Part shown: positions 8,632 to 17,610 of the stretch, piece by piece
Position numbering within the stretch: the first letter of the stretch is position 1
How the letters are laid out: the number at the start of each line of letters is the position of its first letter
Source of the DNA: JBPCPM01 sp050999155
Lineage (GTDB): Bacteria; Actinomycetota; Thermoleophilia; Solirubrobacterales; 70-9
NCBI GenBank assembly: GCA_050999155.1
Contig: JBPCPM010000178.1
Location: 17,934 to 81,933, forward strand
DNA: 64,000 bases
Direction of reading: 5' to 3'
Notes under the pieces: model-generated
Database searches by the model: none
Told to the model about the DNA's origin: nothing
The model's input: only the letters and a program-made list of their open reading frames with translations
Position numbers and translations under genes: made by a program

Positions 8632-9600
8632 GTGGCGCCGCAACAGCCGACAGCGGTCACACCGGCGCCGGGGGCGCCCCGGCCCGGCGACGGGTCGCGC
8701 TCACGCGACGCCGCGGGCCCGACCCCTCGCGACAGCCGCGCCCTGGCGCTGGTCGAGGCGATGCGACCCGCCCAGTGGACGAAGAACGCCTTCGTTCTCG
8801 CCGGGCTCATCTTCAGCGCAAGCTTCACCGACGCGGACGCGGTGCTGCGCACAGCCGTGGCCTTCGTGGCCTTCTGCCTCGCGAGCAGCGCCACCTACCT
8901 GCTCAACGACGCCTTCGACGCCGAGACGGATCGCAACAACCCCCGTACGGCTGGACGCCCCATCGCCCGGGGGGCGCTCTCACGGCGCACGGGGTTCACG
9001 GCCTCGGCCGTGTTCGCGGTGGCCGCGCTGGCCATGGTCGCACCGCTGAACTGGGAGACGCCCGCGGTCGTCGGTGGCTACCTCGTCCTGCAGGTCGCGT
9101 ACTCGATGGGCCTCAAGCATCTCGTGTTGCTCGACGTGCTGGCCGTGTCGCTCGGGTTCGTCCTGCGCGCGCTCGCCGGCGCTGTCGCGATCCCGGTGGT
9201 GATCTCGGAATGGCTGCTGCTGTGTACCGGGCTGCTCGCCCTGTTCCTAGCCCTGGCCAAGCGCCGCGGCGAGCTGCTGGCCCTCGGACCGGGCGCGGGG
9301 ACCCGGCGCGTGCTCGACGACTACACCCCCGAACTCGTGGAACAGCTGATCACCATCACCGCGCCGATCACGGTGATCGCATACGCCATCTACTGTGTCA
9401 CCGCTGCCTCCACCCCGGCCATGGCGATCACCCTGCCCTTCGTGCTCTACGGGCTCTTCCGCTACCTGTTCTTGGCCCAGCGGCGCGGGGTCGGCGAGGA
9501 ACCCGGCACCGCGGCCCTGCACGACCGGCCGCTCGGGCTCGCCGTCGTCCTCTGGGGCATCACCGCGGGTGTCATCACCGCGATCGCCGGGGCGGCCTAG
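8632..9600 (+). CDS. UbiA-family prenyltransferase, decaprenyl-phosphate phosphoribosyltransferase-like
   Basis: Integral membrane prenyltransferase of 322 residues. After a Pro-rich N-terminus, RPAQWTKN leads into about eight hydrophobic segments. The Mg/diphosphate motif NDAFDAETDRNNP (NDxxDxxxD) is near residue 100, and LAKRRGEL near 205 matches the DPPR synthase (Rv3806c-type) branch rather than menaquinone or haem UbiA enzymes. That branch moves phosphoribose onto decaprenyl phosphate, the first step to decaprenyl-phosphoryl-arabinose. GTG at 8632 with a TACCCT box ten bases upstream is used; ATG 8761 would remove the N-terminal tail but keep the fold. It converges on a GT39 gene that could use polyprenyl-phosphate sugars. 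Confidence 0.75.
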   Translation: MAPQQPTAVTPAPGAPRPGDGSRSRDAAGPTPRDSRALALVEAMRPAQWTKNAFVLAGLIFSASFTDADAVLRTAVAFVAFCLASSATYLLNDAFDAETDRNNPRTAGRPIARGALSRRTGFTASAVFAVAALAMVAPLNWETPAVVGGYLVLQVAYSMGLKHLVLLDVLAVSLGFVLRALAGAVAIPVVISEWLLLCTGLLALFLALAKRRGELLALGPGAGTRRVLDDYTPELVEQLITITAPITVIAYAIYCVTAASTPAMAITLPFVLYGLFRYLFLAQRRGVGEEPGTAALHDRPLGLAVVLWGITAGVITAIAGAA

Positions 9601-9620
9601 ACTGGGCCCCAGGCCCGGCA

Positions 9621-11513
9621 CTACCCACGCGGCCGCGGCACCGCCGTCAGTGGTGTCCGGTCGCCCTCTGCGTCCTCGGAGGACTCGTCGTTGTCGTCCT
9701 GGTTCGATCGCTCGGATCCGCAGGCCCCCCCACGCAGCCGGTACACCGTCACCTCGGGGCCGGGCCGGCGGAAGGCCAGCGGGTAGTAGTTGAAGGTGTG
9801 GTCGAACTGGAAGGCCGGCAGGGCGACGTCGGCCGCCACGGGGCTGATCCGGTAGGCCACATCGGCTTCGGAGGCCAGGGCCCGGTAGTACTGGATCGCC
9901 TCGGGCGCCCGGTCCGGGTCCCGGGCGCTGCGCCCCTGCTGCATCGAGGTCGAGAACACCCAGCAGAACCCCAGCTCGCGGTAGGTGTCCAGCATTCCCG
10001 GGAACAGCGTGAACTGGTAGTTCTGGAAGTCGCTGGACTTCGCGGCTCCGGGGAAGGCCTTGGACAGCTCTCGCTTGAGCGCCTTGCTGCGCCGGAACCG
10101 ATCCCAGCGGTAGAACTGCGTGCCCTCGAAGTCCCCCCACGGCAGGCCCCCGTCGCGGTGCCATTCCCGGGGAACCGACGGCTCGACCACGACCTTGGTC
10201 CCGGCCGGGATGTTGTCGACCATCCACGCTCGCGCGGTCGAGCGGGTGTCCTGGCGGGCGAGGACGACGTCGTTGTGGACCGTGGTCACCAGTCCCTGGC
10301 CCAGGGCCGCGGCCGCGACGACCGTGGCGGCCACCCACCGGAGGCTGGGGCTGCGCCGGCCGGCCAGGTCGACCAGCGCCGCGCCTCCCGCTCCTGCGAG
10401 CAGCATGAGCATCGGATAGGCGGGCAGGATGTACCGCGCGAAGTAGCGGTCGGCCGCGCCGAGGTAGACGATCGAGAACACCGGGACCGCGATGAGCGCC
10501 GCCAGCGCCCAGGGTTCGCGGCGTCCGGTGCGCACCGTCCCGATCGCCGCGAGGGCGAGCGGCACCCACCCCAGTCCCCAGGTCAGGCTCCACAGGAAGT
10601 ACCCCTCTCCGCTGGTGTTGACCTCGCCGATCATCCGCCCGAGGTCGTAGTGGTCGCGCAGGCGCTCGAGGTCGTCGAGGAACACCGTGTGGTTGAGCAG
10701 GGCGAACGGATTGAGGACGAGAAAGCCCGCGACGACACCGATCCCGCCGGCGACCGCACCGATGGCCACCGGTCGCAGCGCGCGGACGCGCCACAGGTGG
10801 GCCAACGTGGCCACCGCGAGGGCGATGGCGACGAACCCGGCGTTGTACTTCGTGGCCCCGGCCATGCCGGCGCCCAGGCCCGCCCAGAGGTAGTCCAGCG
10901 GCCCCCCGCCACGGAGGATCCCTGCCACGCCGACCAGCGACAGGGCGATCGGCAGCAACGACGGCGCGTCGTTGAGGGCGAAGTGGCCGTAGAAGACGGG
11001 CAGGAACGTCAGCGCCATGAGGGCTGCGGCCAGCAGGCCGGCTCCCCGGCCGAAGAGGCGGCGGCCGGCCAGGTACAGGAGCCCGATGGCCGCGGTGCCC
11101 AACAGGGCCGAGACGACCCGCGCGACGGTGAAGATCGCCGTCGGGTCGTCGGCGAACGTGCTCTGGACGGTCTCGGCGCTGCGATAGACCAGCGCCATCC
11201 CTGCGGCGGCCGCGTAGGTGTAGCCGGCCGGGTTCAGCTGGTAGTCGGGATCGAGGCTGCCGCCGAACATCTCGACGGCCCGCGGGACGAAGTGGGCGCG
11301 CTCGTCGATGTTGTACGCGAACGGCAGCCCGTACTGGATCCCCCACAGCCGCAGGACGAGCCCGAGGGCCATGACCGCGGCCAGTCCCCAAGCCCAGGGG
11401 CTGCGCACCGACGCGCGCAGCGACCGGACCGCACGGTCGCGCACGGAGAGCAGCCTTCGGCTCCCGTGCAAGCGGGTGTCGGGGCTGACGTCTGGGCCAG
11501 TGGGATCCGGCAT
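9621..11513 (-). CDS. GT39-type membrane glycosyltransferase (PMT/ArnT-like)
   Basis: Polytopic membrane protein of 630 residues with about ten hydrophobic helices in the first two thirds and a soluble C-terminal third. The first external loop has YNIDERAHFVPRA, whose Asp-Glu pair matches the catalytic DE of GT39/GT83 enzymes. The next loop has HFALNDAPS. Such enzymes transfer sugars from polyprenyl-phosphate donors to proteins or glycans outside the membrane. The acceptor cannot be told. ATG 11513 sits before the first helix, and a TACCGT box at 11577-11582 (minus strand) would give a leader of about 60 bases. It ends 20 bases from the convergent UbiA gene. Confidence 0.72.
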   Translation of the reverse strand: MPDPTGPDVSPDTRLHGSRRLLSVRDRAVRSLRASVRSPWAWGLAAVMALGLVLRLWGIQYGLPFAYNIDERAHFVPRAVEMFGGSLDPDYQLNPAGYTYAAAAGMALVYRSAETVQSTFADDPTAIFTVARVVSALLGTAAIGLLYLAGRRLFGRGAGLLAAALMALTFLPVFYGHFALNDAPSLLPIALSLVGVAGILRGGGPLDYLWAGLGAGMAGATKYNAGFVAIALAVATLAHLWRVRALRPVAIGAVAGGIGVVAGFLVLNPFALLNHTVFLDDLERLRDHYDLGRMIGEVNTSGEGYFLWSLTWGLGWVPLALAAIGTVRTGRREPWALAALIAVPVFSIVYLGAADRYFARYILPAYPMLMLLAGAGGAALVDLAGRRSPSLRWVAATVVAAAALGQGLVTTVHNDVVLARQDTRSTARAWMVDNIPAGTKVVVEPSVPREWHRDGGLPWGDFEGTQFYRWDRFRRSKALKRELSKAFPGAAKSSDFQNYQFTLFPGMLDTYRELGFCWVFSTSMQQGRSARDPDRAPEAIQYYRALASEADVAYRISPVAADVALPAFQFDHTFNYYPLAFRRPGPEVTVYRLRGGACGSERSNQDDNDESSEDAEGDRTPLTAVPRPRG

Positions 11514-11601
11514 CGCGGGAGACGCGGCGCGGGGCTGGGTCGTCGGTGCCGACGCCTGCCCTGCGGCGGGCCGTACACGGTAGCGAGCGGCGCCGGCACG
11601 G

Positions 11602-11607
11602 TACGGT
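11602..11607 (+). promoter_or_regulatory. TACGGT -10 box of the mauE-like operon
   Basis: TANNNT box six bases before GTG 11614. It marks the probable single promoter of the overlapping mauE-mauD-Tat gene series. Confidence 0.55.
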
Positions 11608-11613
11608 TGCGGC

Positions 11614-12135
11614 GTGCTCGGAGCCTGTGTCCTGCTGCTCTGCGGCGTGCTTGCGACGGCCGGAGCGGCGAAGCTTCTGCGGCCCGACGCGGCCCGCGCC
11701 GCCGTGCGAGATCTGGTGCCCACCGCTCCGGCAGCGGGGGTCATCGCCGTTGTCGCGCTTGTCGAGCTCGCCGTGGCCGGGGTCCTGGCGAGCGGTGTCG
11801 CGACCCGCCCGGCCGCTGCAGCCTGCGTGGTCCTGTTCGCCCTCTTCGACGCCTTTCTCGCGCTGCGCCGACGGGCGGCCCCGGGCGCCGGTGGCTGCGG
11901 CTGTTTCGGAGAGGCCGAGCCGTCGGGGCCGGCGCGCGCAACGGGTGTACGCAACCGCGCGCTCGCCGTCTCGGCCGCCGTGGTCGCGCTCCTCGCCGAC
12001 CAGGCCACGCTCGGCCCCGGCCCTGCTGAGCTCGCCGCGCAGGCGACCGTCGCGCTGGGCATCGCCGTCGTGTTCGTGCTCGCAACCACCCTCGCCGCCC
12101 TCGCTGCCCGACCCGGTCACCGGAAGCTCACATGA
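11614..12135 (+). CDS. MauE/DoxX-like membrane redox protein
   Basis: A 173-residue protein with four hydrophobic helices. The loop between helices carries GAGGCGCFGEAE, the Cys-Gly-Cys arrangement of MauE-domain proteins, thought to pass reducing or oxidising equivalents across the membrane to an extracytoplasmic thioredoxin. It heads a three-gene series: its last bases overlap the MauD-like gene by four (ATGA). In methylamine-utilisation operons mauE and mauD mature the disulfide-rich light chain. No methylamine dehydrogenase heavy chain or MauG gene is visible here, so a more general disulfide role is inferred. Confidence 0.7.
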   Translation: MLGACVLLLCGVLATAGAAKLLRPDAARAAVRDLVPTAPAAGVIAVVALVELAVAGVLASGVATRPAAAACVVLFALFDAFLALRRRAAPGAGGCGCFGEAEPSGPARATGVRNRALAVSAAVVALLADQATLGPGPAELAAQATVALGIAVVFVLATTLAALAARPGHRKLT

Positions 12136-12740
12136 GCGGCACCTGGGTGCTGTCCACGGTCCTGCTGTGGCTCGCCGTCTGCGGCTTGACCCTGCTCTGC
12201 CTGAGCCTGCTGCGCCAGGTGGCGGAGCTGCGGGCTCGGCTGGGCCCGGCCGGGGCGGCGCCGATCGCCCCCGGCCTCGTGGTCGGCCGGGCGCACCTGG
12301 GCGGCCTCGACGGCGGGTCGGTGGCGCTGGGCGGCGGAAGCGCCGCCGTCCTTGTCTGGTTTGCCGACGACTGCCCGGCCTGCGAGTGGATCCTGCCCCG
12401 GCTCGGGCCCCTGGCCGCCGAGGACCAGGTCGCGGTGATCGTCGGCGCGAACCGTCCTGCCGGGCTCGATCCGCGAGTCGCCGTTGTTCGCACCGCCGAG
12501 CTGCCGCCCCCACTGCAGGGGCTGGGCGCGCCGCTCGTCGTAACCGTGACCGGAGCGGGCACGGTCGCGGCGCTCGGGCGGCCGCGCGAGGCCGTCGAGC
12601 TGGAGCTGATGCGGCGGATCGCCCACGGCGCCGATGTCGGCGCTCCGGGGTCGGTCCGCGAGCACCTGTGGGGCTCGTCGCTTCCCTACTGGGAGTCGCC
12701 GCCCCAGGCATCCGACAACGCGTTTGCCGGACGTGCCTAG
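12132..12740 (+). CDS. MauD/TlpA-like membrane-anchored thioredoxin protein
   Basis: A 202-residue protein with one N-terminal membrane helix (about 5-28), then an extracytoplasmic domain with a CPAC redox motif (Cys81, Cys84) in WFADDCPACEWILPRLG. The layout matches MauD, which forms or isomerises disulfides in an exported partner. ATGA overlap with the MauE-like gene and an eight-base overlap with the cysteine-rich Tat gene show tight translational coupling. The cis-Pro region is ambiguous (LGAPLVVTV). The C-terminal tail after about 160 is probably disordered. Confidence 0.72.
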   Translation: MSGTWVLSTVLLWLAVCGLTLLCLSLLRQVAELRARLGPAGAAPIAPGLVVGRAHLGGLDGGSVALGGGSAAVLVWFADDCPACEWILPRLGPLAAEDQVAVIVGANRPAGLDPRVAVVRTAELPPPLQGLGAPLVVTVTGAGTVAALGRPREAVELELMRRIAHGADVGAPGSVREHLWGSSLPYWESPPQASDNAFAGRA

Positions 12741-13782
12741 CCTCGACGGGCTCACCCGACGCCTCGGCGACCGCCTCGCCGAGCGACACACCCGCCGCCG
12801 GTTCATCGCCGGTGCGGGGGCCGGGGCGGCCGGGCTCGTCGTGGTCGGGTACGCCGGTCCGTTCGCGCCCACCGCGCTGACACCGGAGAACTCCATCGTG
12901 CGCTGTGGATTCTCCCGACGGGAGATCAACGTCTGCTACTCGCCGATGCGCGTCGAACGCTCCGAGCCCGGCCTCCCGAAGGGTGCCAGCGGCGTGGCCG
13001 TCCGCAAGGGCCCCGAGCCCGACGCGCCGATCATCCAGGTTGAGGGAACCCCCGTGATCGTTCCCGAGGGCCGGATCTTCGGGCGCCAGAGCGACCGCGA
13101 CGGCGGCGTGGAGAACAAATGCCCCGATCCCGGTCCGCGGCCGGCCGTCAACGGCTTCGTGTTCGGCTATCCCGAGCCCGGTGCGGGCGTTGCGCTCAAG
13201 GGCGGATGGGCGGCGACCGGCTACGACGGCCAGACCTTCCTGCGCGACGATCCCACCTGGGATGGGCGACTGTGCGGGCCCGCCTTCCTCGACTTCGACT
13301 GCCGCGCCGGGGACGACCCGACGTCGCCGTTCAAGACGACGTGCGGGCGGCTGATCGACCGTGACGACCCCGAGCGGGGCCGGGAGGGCTACACCTGCGG
13401 CGGCGACGACACCGCGCCCGCGCAGTGCGGGCCTCCGGACGTGCTCGAAGTCGTGGTCGTCCGCGACCCCAAGGGCCGCGGGGTCGACGACAGCACGAGC
13501 TTCGAGCGCTACAACCTCAAGTACGAAGCCGACGGGACGACCACCCACTGGCTCGTGCCGGGCGATCGGGTCCGCGAGTTCTGCCGCAAGTGCGTGCGAT
13601 CGGAGCGCTCGGAATTCTGTCCCGAGCGCCTGATCGACGACACGCTGCGCACCGGCTGCTGTCACTTCTACAGCTGCGTCGAGGTCCTCGACGCCAAGTA
13701 CGTCCCCCGCGGGACGCGGGGCTGGACCGAGACGACGATCCTGCAGACGCCGGGTGGCACGCCGGCGAGCCTGGCCTCCTAG
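12733..13782 (+). CDS. Tat-exported cysteine-rich protein of unknown function
   Basis: A 349-residue secreted protein beginning at GTG 12733, inside the end of the MauD-like gene. TRRRFI at 20-25 is an exact twin-arginine motif, followed by a Gly/Ala-rich hydrophobic stretch. The mature part has 14 Cys (for example REFCRKCVRSERSEFC and TGCCHFYSC), an even number that could form seven disulfides. Placement after MauE- and MauD-like genes suggests they oxidise it. Methylamine dehydrogenase light chain also has a Tat-like leader and many disulfides, but this protein is more than twice as long and its Trp/Cys pattern does not match. No enzymatic motif was recognised. Confidence 0.65.
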   Translation: MPSLDGLTRRLGDRLAERHTRRRFIAGAGAGAAGLVVVGYAGPFAPTALTPENSIVRCGFSRREINVCYSPMRVERSEPGLPKGASGVAVRKGPEPDAPIIQVEGTPVIVPEGRIFGRQSDRDGGVENKCPDPGPRPAVNGFVFGYPEPGAGVALKGGWAATGYDGQTFLRDDPTWDGRLCGPAFLDFDCRAGDDPTSPFKTTCGRLIDRDDPERGREGYTCGGDDTAPAQCGPPDVLEVVVVRDPKGRGVDDSTSFERYNLKYEADGTTTHWLVPGDRVREFCRKCVRSERSEFCPERLIDDTLRTGCCHFYSCVEVLDAKYVPRGTRGWTETTILQTPGGTPASLAS

Positions 13783-13935
13783 GTCCCGGGCTGCTTCGCT
13801 CCGGGCCCACAGGTCGCAGTCCGGGTCGGTGACGCCCGGCGACGGGTGGGCCCGACATGGACAAAGGGCGGCAATCTTCACGCTCTGTGGGCGAACGGAC
13901 CGGCTGTCGTGACGGCGGGGGACCGCTCCCACCGC

Positions 13936-13941
13936 TAGCGT
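13936..13941 (+). promoter_or_regulatory. TAGCGT -10 box of recD2
   Basis: TANNNT box seven bases before ATG 13949, predicting a leaderless recD2-methyltransferase transcript. Confidence 0.55.
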
Positions 13942-13948
13942 CGCACCC

Positions 13949-16129
13949 ATGCCTGCCGCTCCCCGCCTCGGTCCCGTGCCCACCGGCGAGGGTTGGGAGG
14001 GTGAGGTCCGGGTGACTCACACGATCTTCGCGGCCGAGGACGGGACCTTCGCCGTGCTCGCCGCCGAGGATCCGGCCGATGGTGGCGAGCTGGTCCTCAC
14101 GGGGCCCATCGCCCACCTGTCGGTCGGCAGCCGAGCGACCGTGGCCGGCACCTGGCAGGAACACCCGCGTCATGGCCCCCAGCTCAAGGTCACCGAGGCC
14201 AGCGAGCTCGATCCCCCGGACGCCCGGGGAGCGATGGAGTACCTGACCTCGATCCGGCGGATCGGCCCGGCCCGGGCCCGGGCGCTGCTCGGCCGCCACG
14301 GATCCGAGGTTTTCGCGACGATCGACGCCGATCCGCACGCCGCGTTCACCGCCCTGCCCCGCATGCCCGCCGGTCAGGCCGCGGAGGCGGCAACCTCCTG
14401 GCGCGAGCGTCGCGCCCTGCGGGACCTGGTCGTCTTGCTGGCCCCCCACGGGATCGCCCGCCTGGCTCCGCGGCTGCACGAGCGCCATGGGCCGGCCGCG
14501 ATCAACCTCGTGCGCGAGGATCCTTTCGGTCTCACCGAGCTGCACGGCGTCGGGTTCGCCACCGCGGACAGGATCGCGCGCTCGGTAGGGGTCCCCGCCG
14601 ACTCGCCGCGCCGCCAGCACGCCGCGGCGATGCATCTGCTGACCGAGGCCGAGGGCGAGGGCCACTCGTATTTGCCGCGCAACGGCCTGCTCGATCGTGT
14701 CCGCTCGCTGATCGACGTGGCCGAGCCGGAGCGCATCGACGAGCTCGTCGAGCGCGGGTCGGCCGTCGACGATGGCGGCGACGTCTACCGGACCGAGACG
14801 TGGGAGCTCGAGTGCCGGCTGGCCGAGCGGCTGGCCGAGCTGTCGGCCGCCGGACCGGCGTTCGACGCCGATCCGGGGGCTGCCGCGCCCGAGGGGCCGT
14901 CCGGCCCGGGGTCGCTGAGCGCAGAGCAGTGGGAGGCGGTCCGGGTGGCGTTCACCAGGCGGATCTCGGTCGTCACCGGCGGGCCCGGCACCGGCAAGAC
15001 CACCCTCGTGCGCGCGATCGTCGAGCAGGCCCAGGCCGCGAAGCTCCGGATCGAGCTGTGCGCCCCGACCGGCCGCGCGGCGCGCCGGCTCAGCGAGGCC
15101 ACCGGGCATCGCGCGCGCACCATCCACCGGTTGCTGGAGTGGATCCCCGGCGAGGGCCCGGCCCGCGACGAGACCGATCCGCTGCGCTGCGATCTGCTGA
15201 TCGTCGACGAGAGCAGCATGCTCAGCCTGACCATCGCCTCCGTGCTCGCCCAGGCGGTCGGGCCCAGCACCCACCTCGTGCTCGTGGGCGACGCCGACCA
15301 GCTCCCCCCGGTCGGAGCGGGCAAGCCGTTCGCCGAGCTGATCGAGTCGGGCTCGGTGCCGATCGTGCGTCTCGGTCACGTGTTCCGCCAGGCGGCCCGA
15401 TCGATGATCGTCAGCGCCGCCCATGCGATCAACACCGGTACCCCGCCGGCCACCACACCCGGACCCGAGCAGGAGCGCGACTTCTTCCTCATGGCCGAGC
15501 CCGATGCCGACCGGGCGGCGGACCTCGTCGTGGAACTCGCCACCAGCCGGCTGCCCGAGCACTACGGCGTCGATCCGCTGCGCGACATCCAGGTCCTCTC
15601 CCCCATCTACCGCGGTTCGCTTGGCGTCGACGAGCTCAACCGGCGGATACGCGACGTGCTCAACCCCGACGGCGAGCCGGTGCTTTCCGGCGCCCTGCGC
15701 GACGGGGACAAGCTCATCCAGACCCGCAACGACTACGAGTCCGGGCTCATGAACGGCCAGATCGCCCACCTGGTCGGCGACGACGCCCAGGCCGGCGAGA
15801 TGCGGTTGATCACCGACGAGCACGAGGCGCTGACCCTCCCCCATGCCTCGGCGGGCACCCTGCGGCCGGCGTATGCGATCTCGGTCCACAAGTCCCAGGG
15901 CGCCGAGGTACCCGTCGTCATCGTCCCCGTGCACCGCTCCCACTGGATGCTGCTGTCACGCAACCTCGTCTACACGGCGATCACCCGGGCGAGCCGGGTC
16001 TGCGTGCTCGTCGGCGACCCGGGTGCGCTCAACCAGGCCATCGCCCGGGCCGACTCGCACCGGCGTTTCTCCGGCCTGTCGGCGCGGATCGCTGCGGCGG
16101 GGACGCCGCCCCTCGGGGAGGCCGGTTGA
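13949..16129 (+). CDS. recD2: RecD2-type ATP-dependent DNA helicase
   Basis: 5'-3' superfamily 1B helicase of the RecD2 type, 726 residues, acting in DNA repair without RecBC. An N-terminal OB-like region and helix-hairpin-helix segments (SIRRIGPARARALLGRHG and LHGVGFATADRIA) precede the motor. Walker A is GGPGTGKTTL near 343, Walker B is LLIVDESSML near 415, and the C-terminal motif includes SVHKSQGAE and YTAITRA. The length and N-terminal domain separate it from the RecD subunit of RecBCD. A methyltransferase gene starts at its stop codon (TGATG). Confidence 0.9.
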   Translation: MPAAPRLGPVPTGEGWEGEVRVTHTIFAAEDGTFAVLAAEDPADGGELVLTGPIAHLSVGSRATVAGTWQEHPRHGPQLKVTEASELDPPDARGAMEYLTSIRRIGPARARALLGRHGSEVFATIDADPHAAFTALPRMPAGQAAEAATSWRERRALRDLVVLLAPHGIARLAPRLHERHGPAAINLVREDPFGLTELHGVGFATADRIARSVGVPADSPRRQHAAAMHLLTEAEGEGHSYLPRNGLLDRVRSLIDVAEPERIDELVERGSAVDDGGDVYRTETWELECRLAERLAELSAAGPAFDADPGAAAPEGPSGPGSLSAEQWEAVRVAFTRRISVVTGGPGTGKTTLVRAIVEQAQAAKLRIELCAPTGRAARRLSEATGHRARTIHRLLEWIPGEGPARDETDPLRCDLLIVDESSMLSLTIASVLAQAVGPSTHLVLVGDADQLPPVGAGKPFAELIESGSVPIVRLGHVFRQAARSMIVSAAHAINTGTPPATTPGPEQERDFFLMAEPDADRAADLVVELATSRLPEHYGVDPLRDIQVLSPIYRGSLGVDELNRRIRDVLNPDGEPVLSGALRDGDKLIQTRNDYESGLMNGQIAHLVGDDAQAGEMRLITDEHEALTLPHASAGTLRPAYAISVHKSQGAEVPVVIVPVHRSHWMLLSRNLVYTAITRASRVCVLVGDPGALNQAIARADSHRRFSGLSARIAAAGTPPLGEAG

Positions 16130-16842
16130 TGGTGGCGGGCCGACCGACCTGGATCCTCGACGAGCTCGCCCATGCGGGACGCGAGAACGTCGATCCGCAG
16201 CACGTCGCGCGCTACGACGCGAAGATGGACGCGGACGCGGCCGCCGAGCTGCGGTCCCTGCGGGACTTCGGGCTCGCCGACGGGGTCACCATCGTCGACC
16301 TGGGTACGGGAACGGGGCAGTTCGCTCTCGCAGCGGCCGCAGCGGCCGATCGGGTCGTGGCGGTCGACGTCTCGCCGGTGATGCTCGACCGGCTCGACGC
16401 CAAGCTCGCCGCGCGGGACGTGGGCAACGTCGAGCGCGTCCGCGCCGGCTTTCTCACCTACGAGCACCAGGGGGCGCCGGCCGACCTCGTCTACACGCGG
16501 TTCGCCCTCCACCACCTGCCGGATTTCTGGAAGTCGCTTGCCCTCAAGCGGATGGCGGCCATGCTGCGCCCGGGTGGCCTCCTGCGCCTTTCGGACGTGG
16601 TCTACGACTTCGCTCCGGAGGAGGCCGAGACCGTTCTGGAGAACTGGATCTCGTCGCTCGCCGGCACGGATGTCGAGCAGGGCTGGACGCGGGAGGAGCT
16701 CGAGGAGCACATCCGCGACGAGCACAGCACCTTCACGTGGCTGCTGGAGCCAATGATCCGCCGGGCCGGGTTCGCCATCGAAGCACGCGAGATCAGCGAC
16801 GACCGGATGCTCGCCCGCTACGTGTGTGTCAAGCAGGGCTGA
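16129..16842 (+). CDS. class I SAM-dependent methyltransferase
   Basis: A 237-residue Rossmann methyltransferase. Motif I is IVDLGTGTGQFALAAA near 62, the acidic residue of motif II is in VVAVDVSP, motif post-II/IV is LVYTRFALHHLPDFWK, and motif VI is MLRPGGLLRLSDVVYDF. The HHLPD-type motif is common in small-molecule methyltransferases. Its ATG shares bases with the recD2 stop codon, so the two are co-translated, but no functional link is obvious and the substrate is unknown. Confidence 0.8.
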   Translation: MVAGRPTWILDELAHAGRENVDPQHVARYDAKMDADAAAELRSLRDFGLADGVTIVDLGTGTGQFALAAAAAADRVVAVDVSPVMLDRLDAKLAARDVGNVERVRAGFLTYEHQGAPADLVYTRFALHHLPDFWKSLALKRMAAMLRPGGLLRLSDVVYDFAPEEAETVLENWISSLAGTDVEQGWTREELEEHIRDEHSTFTWLLEPMIRRAGFAIEAREISDDRMLARYVCVKQG

Positions 16843-16991
16843 GCGGACCCCGCACGCGATACCCCTCTGCTCGCGGCCGGTTCGGGATGGCCGGACCCGG
16901 CCCCATCCGACCGGGCGACACGGCGGTCCCACGCCAGTCGAAGGCGCTCATCTGGTCAAGCGCACAGGCGTAGAACTTCGCTCCCGGGTGG

Positions 16992-17609
16992 CTAGGGGTT
17001 GAAGCTGTCGAGAAGCTTGACGTCGGCCTCGCAGTCACCCTCGGCCGATTGGTGGGCGTCGATCTGCTCGCCCTGGGCCTCGACGCTGATGTTCACATCG
17101 CGGGATTGGCCAGGCTGGACCCGGACCTTCTTCTTCTTGACCAGCGGCTCGCTGCCGAGCAGCTTCCACTCGGCCCGCAACTCGGCGACCACGCCCACCT
17201 CCCCCGTGTTCTCGACGGCGGCGCCCGCGACGAAACGGTCTGGCCCGTCGACGCCGAGCAGGTAGTCGCAGTTCGTCGTCGACTCGGCCTGCGGGTCCGG
17301 GTCCGTGGGGGGTTCCGGTGCTGCGGCGGGCCTGGGAGCGTCCGCCGGGCGTTCTTCAGCCTGTTGTGGGCCGTTTGACGCTGGCTCTGGCGGACTGGCC
17401 AGGGCTGCGAAGACCGCCGCGAGCGCGACCGCCGCGACGAGCGCGGCCGCTAACCACCTCGGCCACCGCAGTCGACCTTTCCTGGGAGGTGGGCCGTGCT
17501 CCTCGGCCATAGCGATGAGTTCCTCATCGGAAAGCTGCCTGCTCGGCGGCTCCCGCGCCATGTCGATGAGCTCGTCGTCTGAGAGATGCTGAGGCGGCTC
17601 GTCGGTCAC
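16992..17609 (-). CDS. membrane-anchored protein with repeated LSD(D/E)EL motif
   Basis: A 205-residue protein not assigned to a family. The N-terminal 35 residues hold a tandem repeat, HLSDDELIDMARE then QLSDEELIAMAEE, a short amphipathic helix seen in several membrane-associated regulators. One membrane helix (about 50-70, WLAAALVAAVALAAVFAAL) and a Pro/Ala/Glu linker follow. The external part, about 110-205, looks like a beta-sandwich (DRFVAGAAVENTGEVGVVAELRAEWKLLG) with two Cys. GTG 17609 comes one base after the stop of the zinc-ribbon microprotein upstream, implying a two-gene operon. Confidence 0.6.
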   Translation of the reverse strand: MTDEPPQHLSDDELIDMAREPPSRQLSDEELIAMAEEHGPPPRKGRLRWPRWLAAALVAAVALAAVFAALASPPEPASNGPQQAEERPADAPRPAAAPEPPTDPDPQAESTTNCDYLLGVDGPDRFVAGAAVENTGEVGVVAELRAEWKLLGSEPLVKKKKVRVQPGQSRDVNISVEAQGEQIDAHQSAEGDCEADVKLLDSFNP

Positions 17610-17610
17610 G

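Noticed and set aside
12733..13782. Methylamine dehydrogenase light chain (MauA)
   Set aside because: Neighbours MauE and MauD and the Tat leader suggested it, but length (349 versus about 190) and Cys/Trp spacing do not fit, and no heavy chain is present.
9247..13983. A 1578-codon open frame on the minus strand
   Set aside because: It runs opposite or out of frame to the UbiA, GT39, MauE, MauD and Tat genes, all of which have recognisable motifs. Long antisense frames are normal at this GC content.
13517..15943. An 808-codon frame antisense to recD2
   Set aside because: RecD2 has complete helicase motifs on the plus strand; the antisense product is low-complexity.
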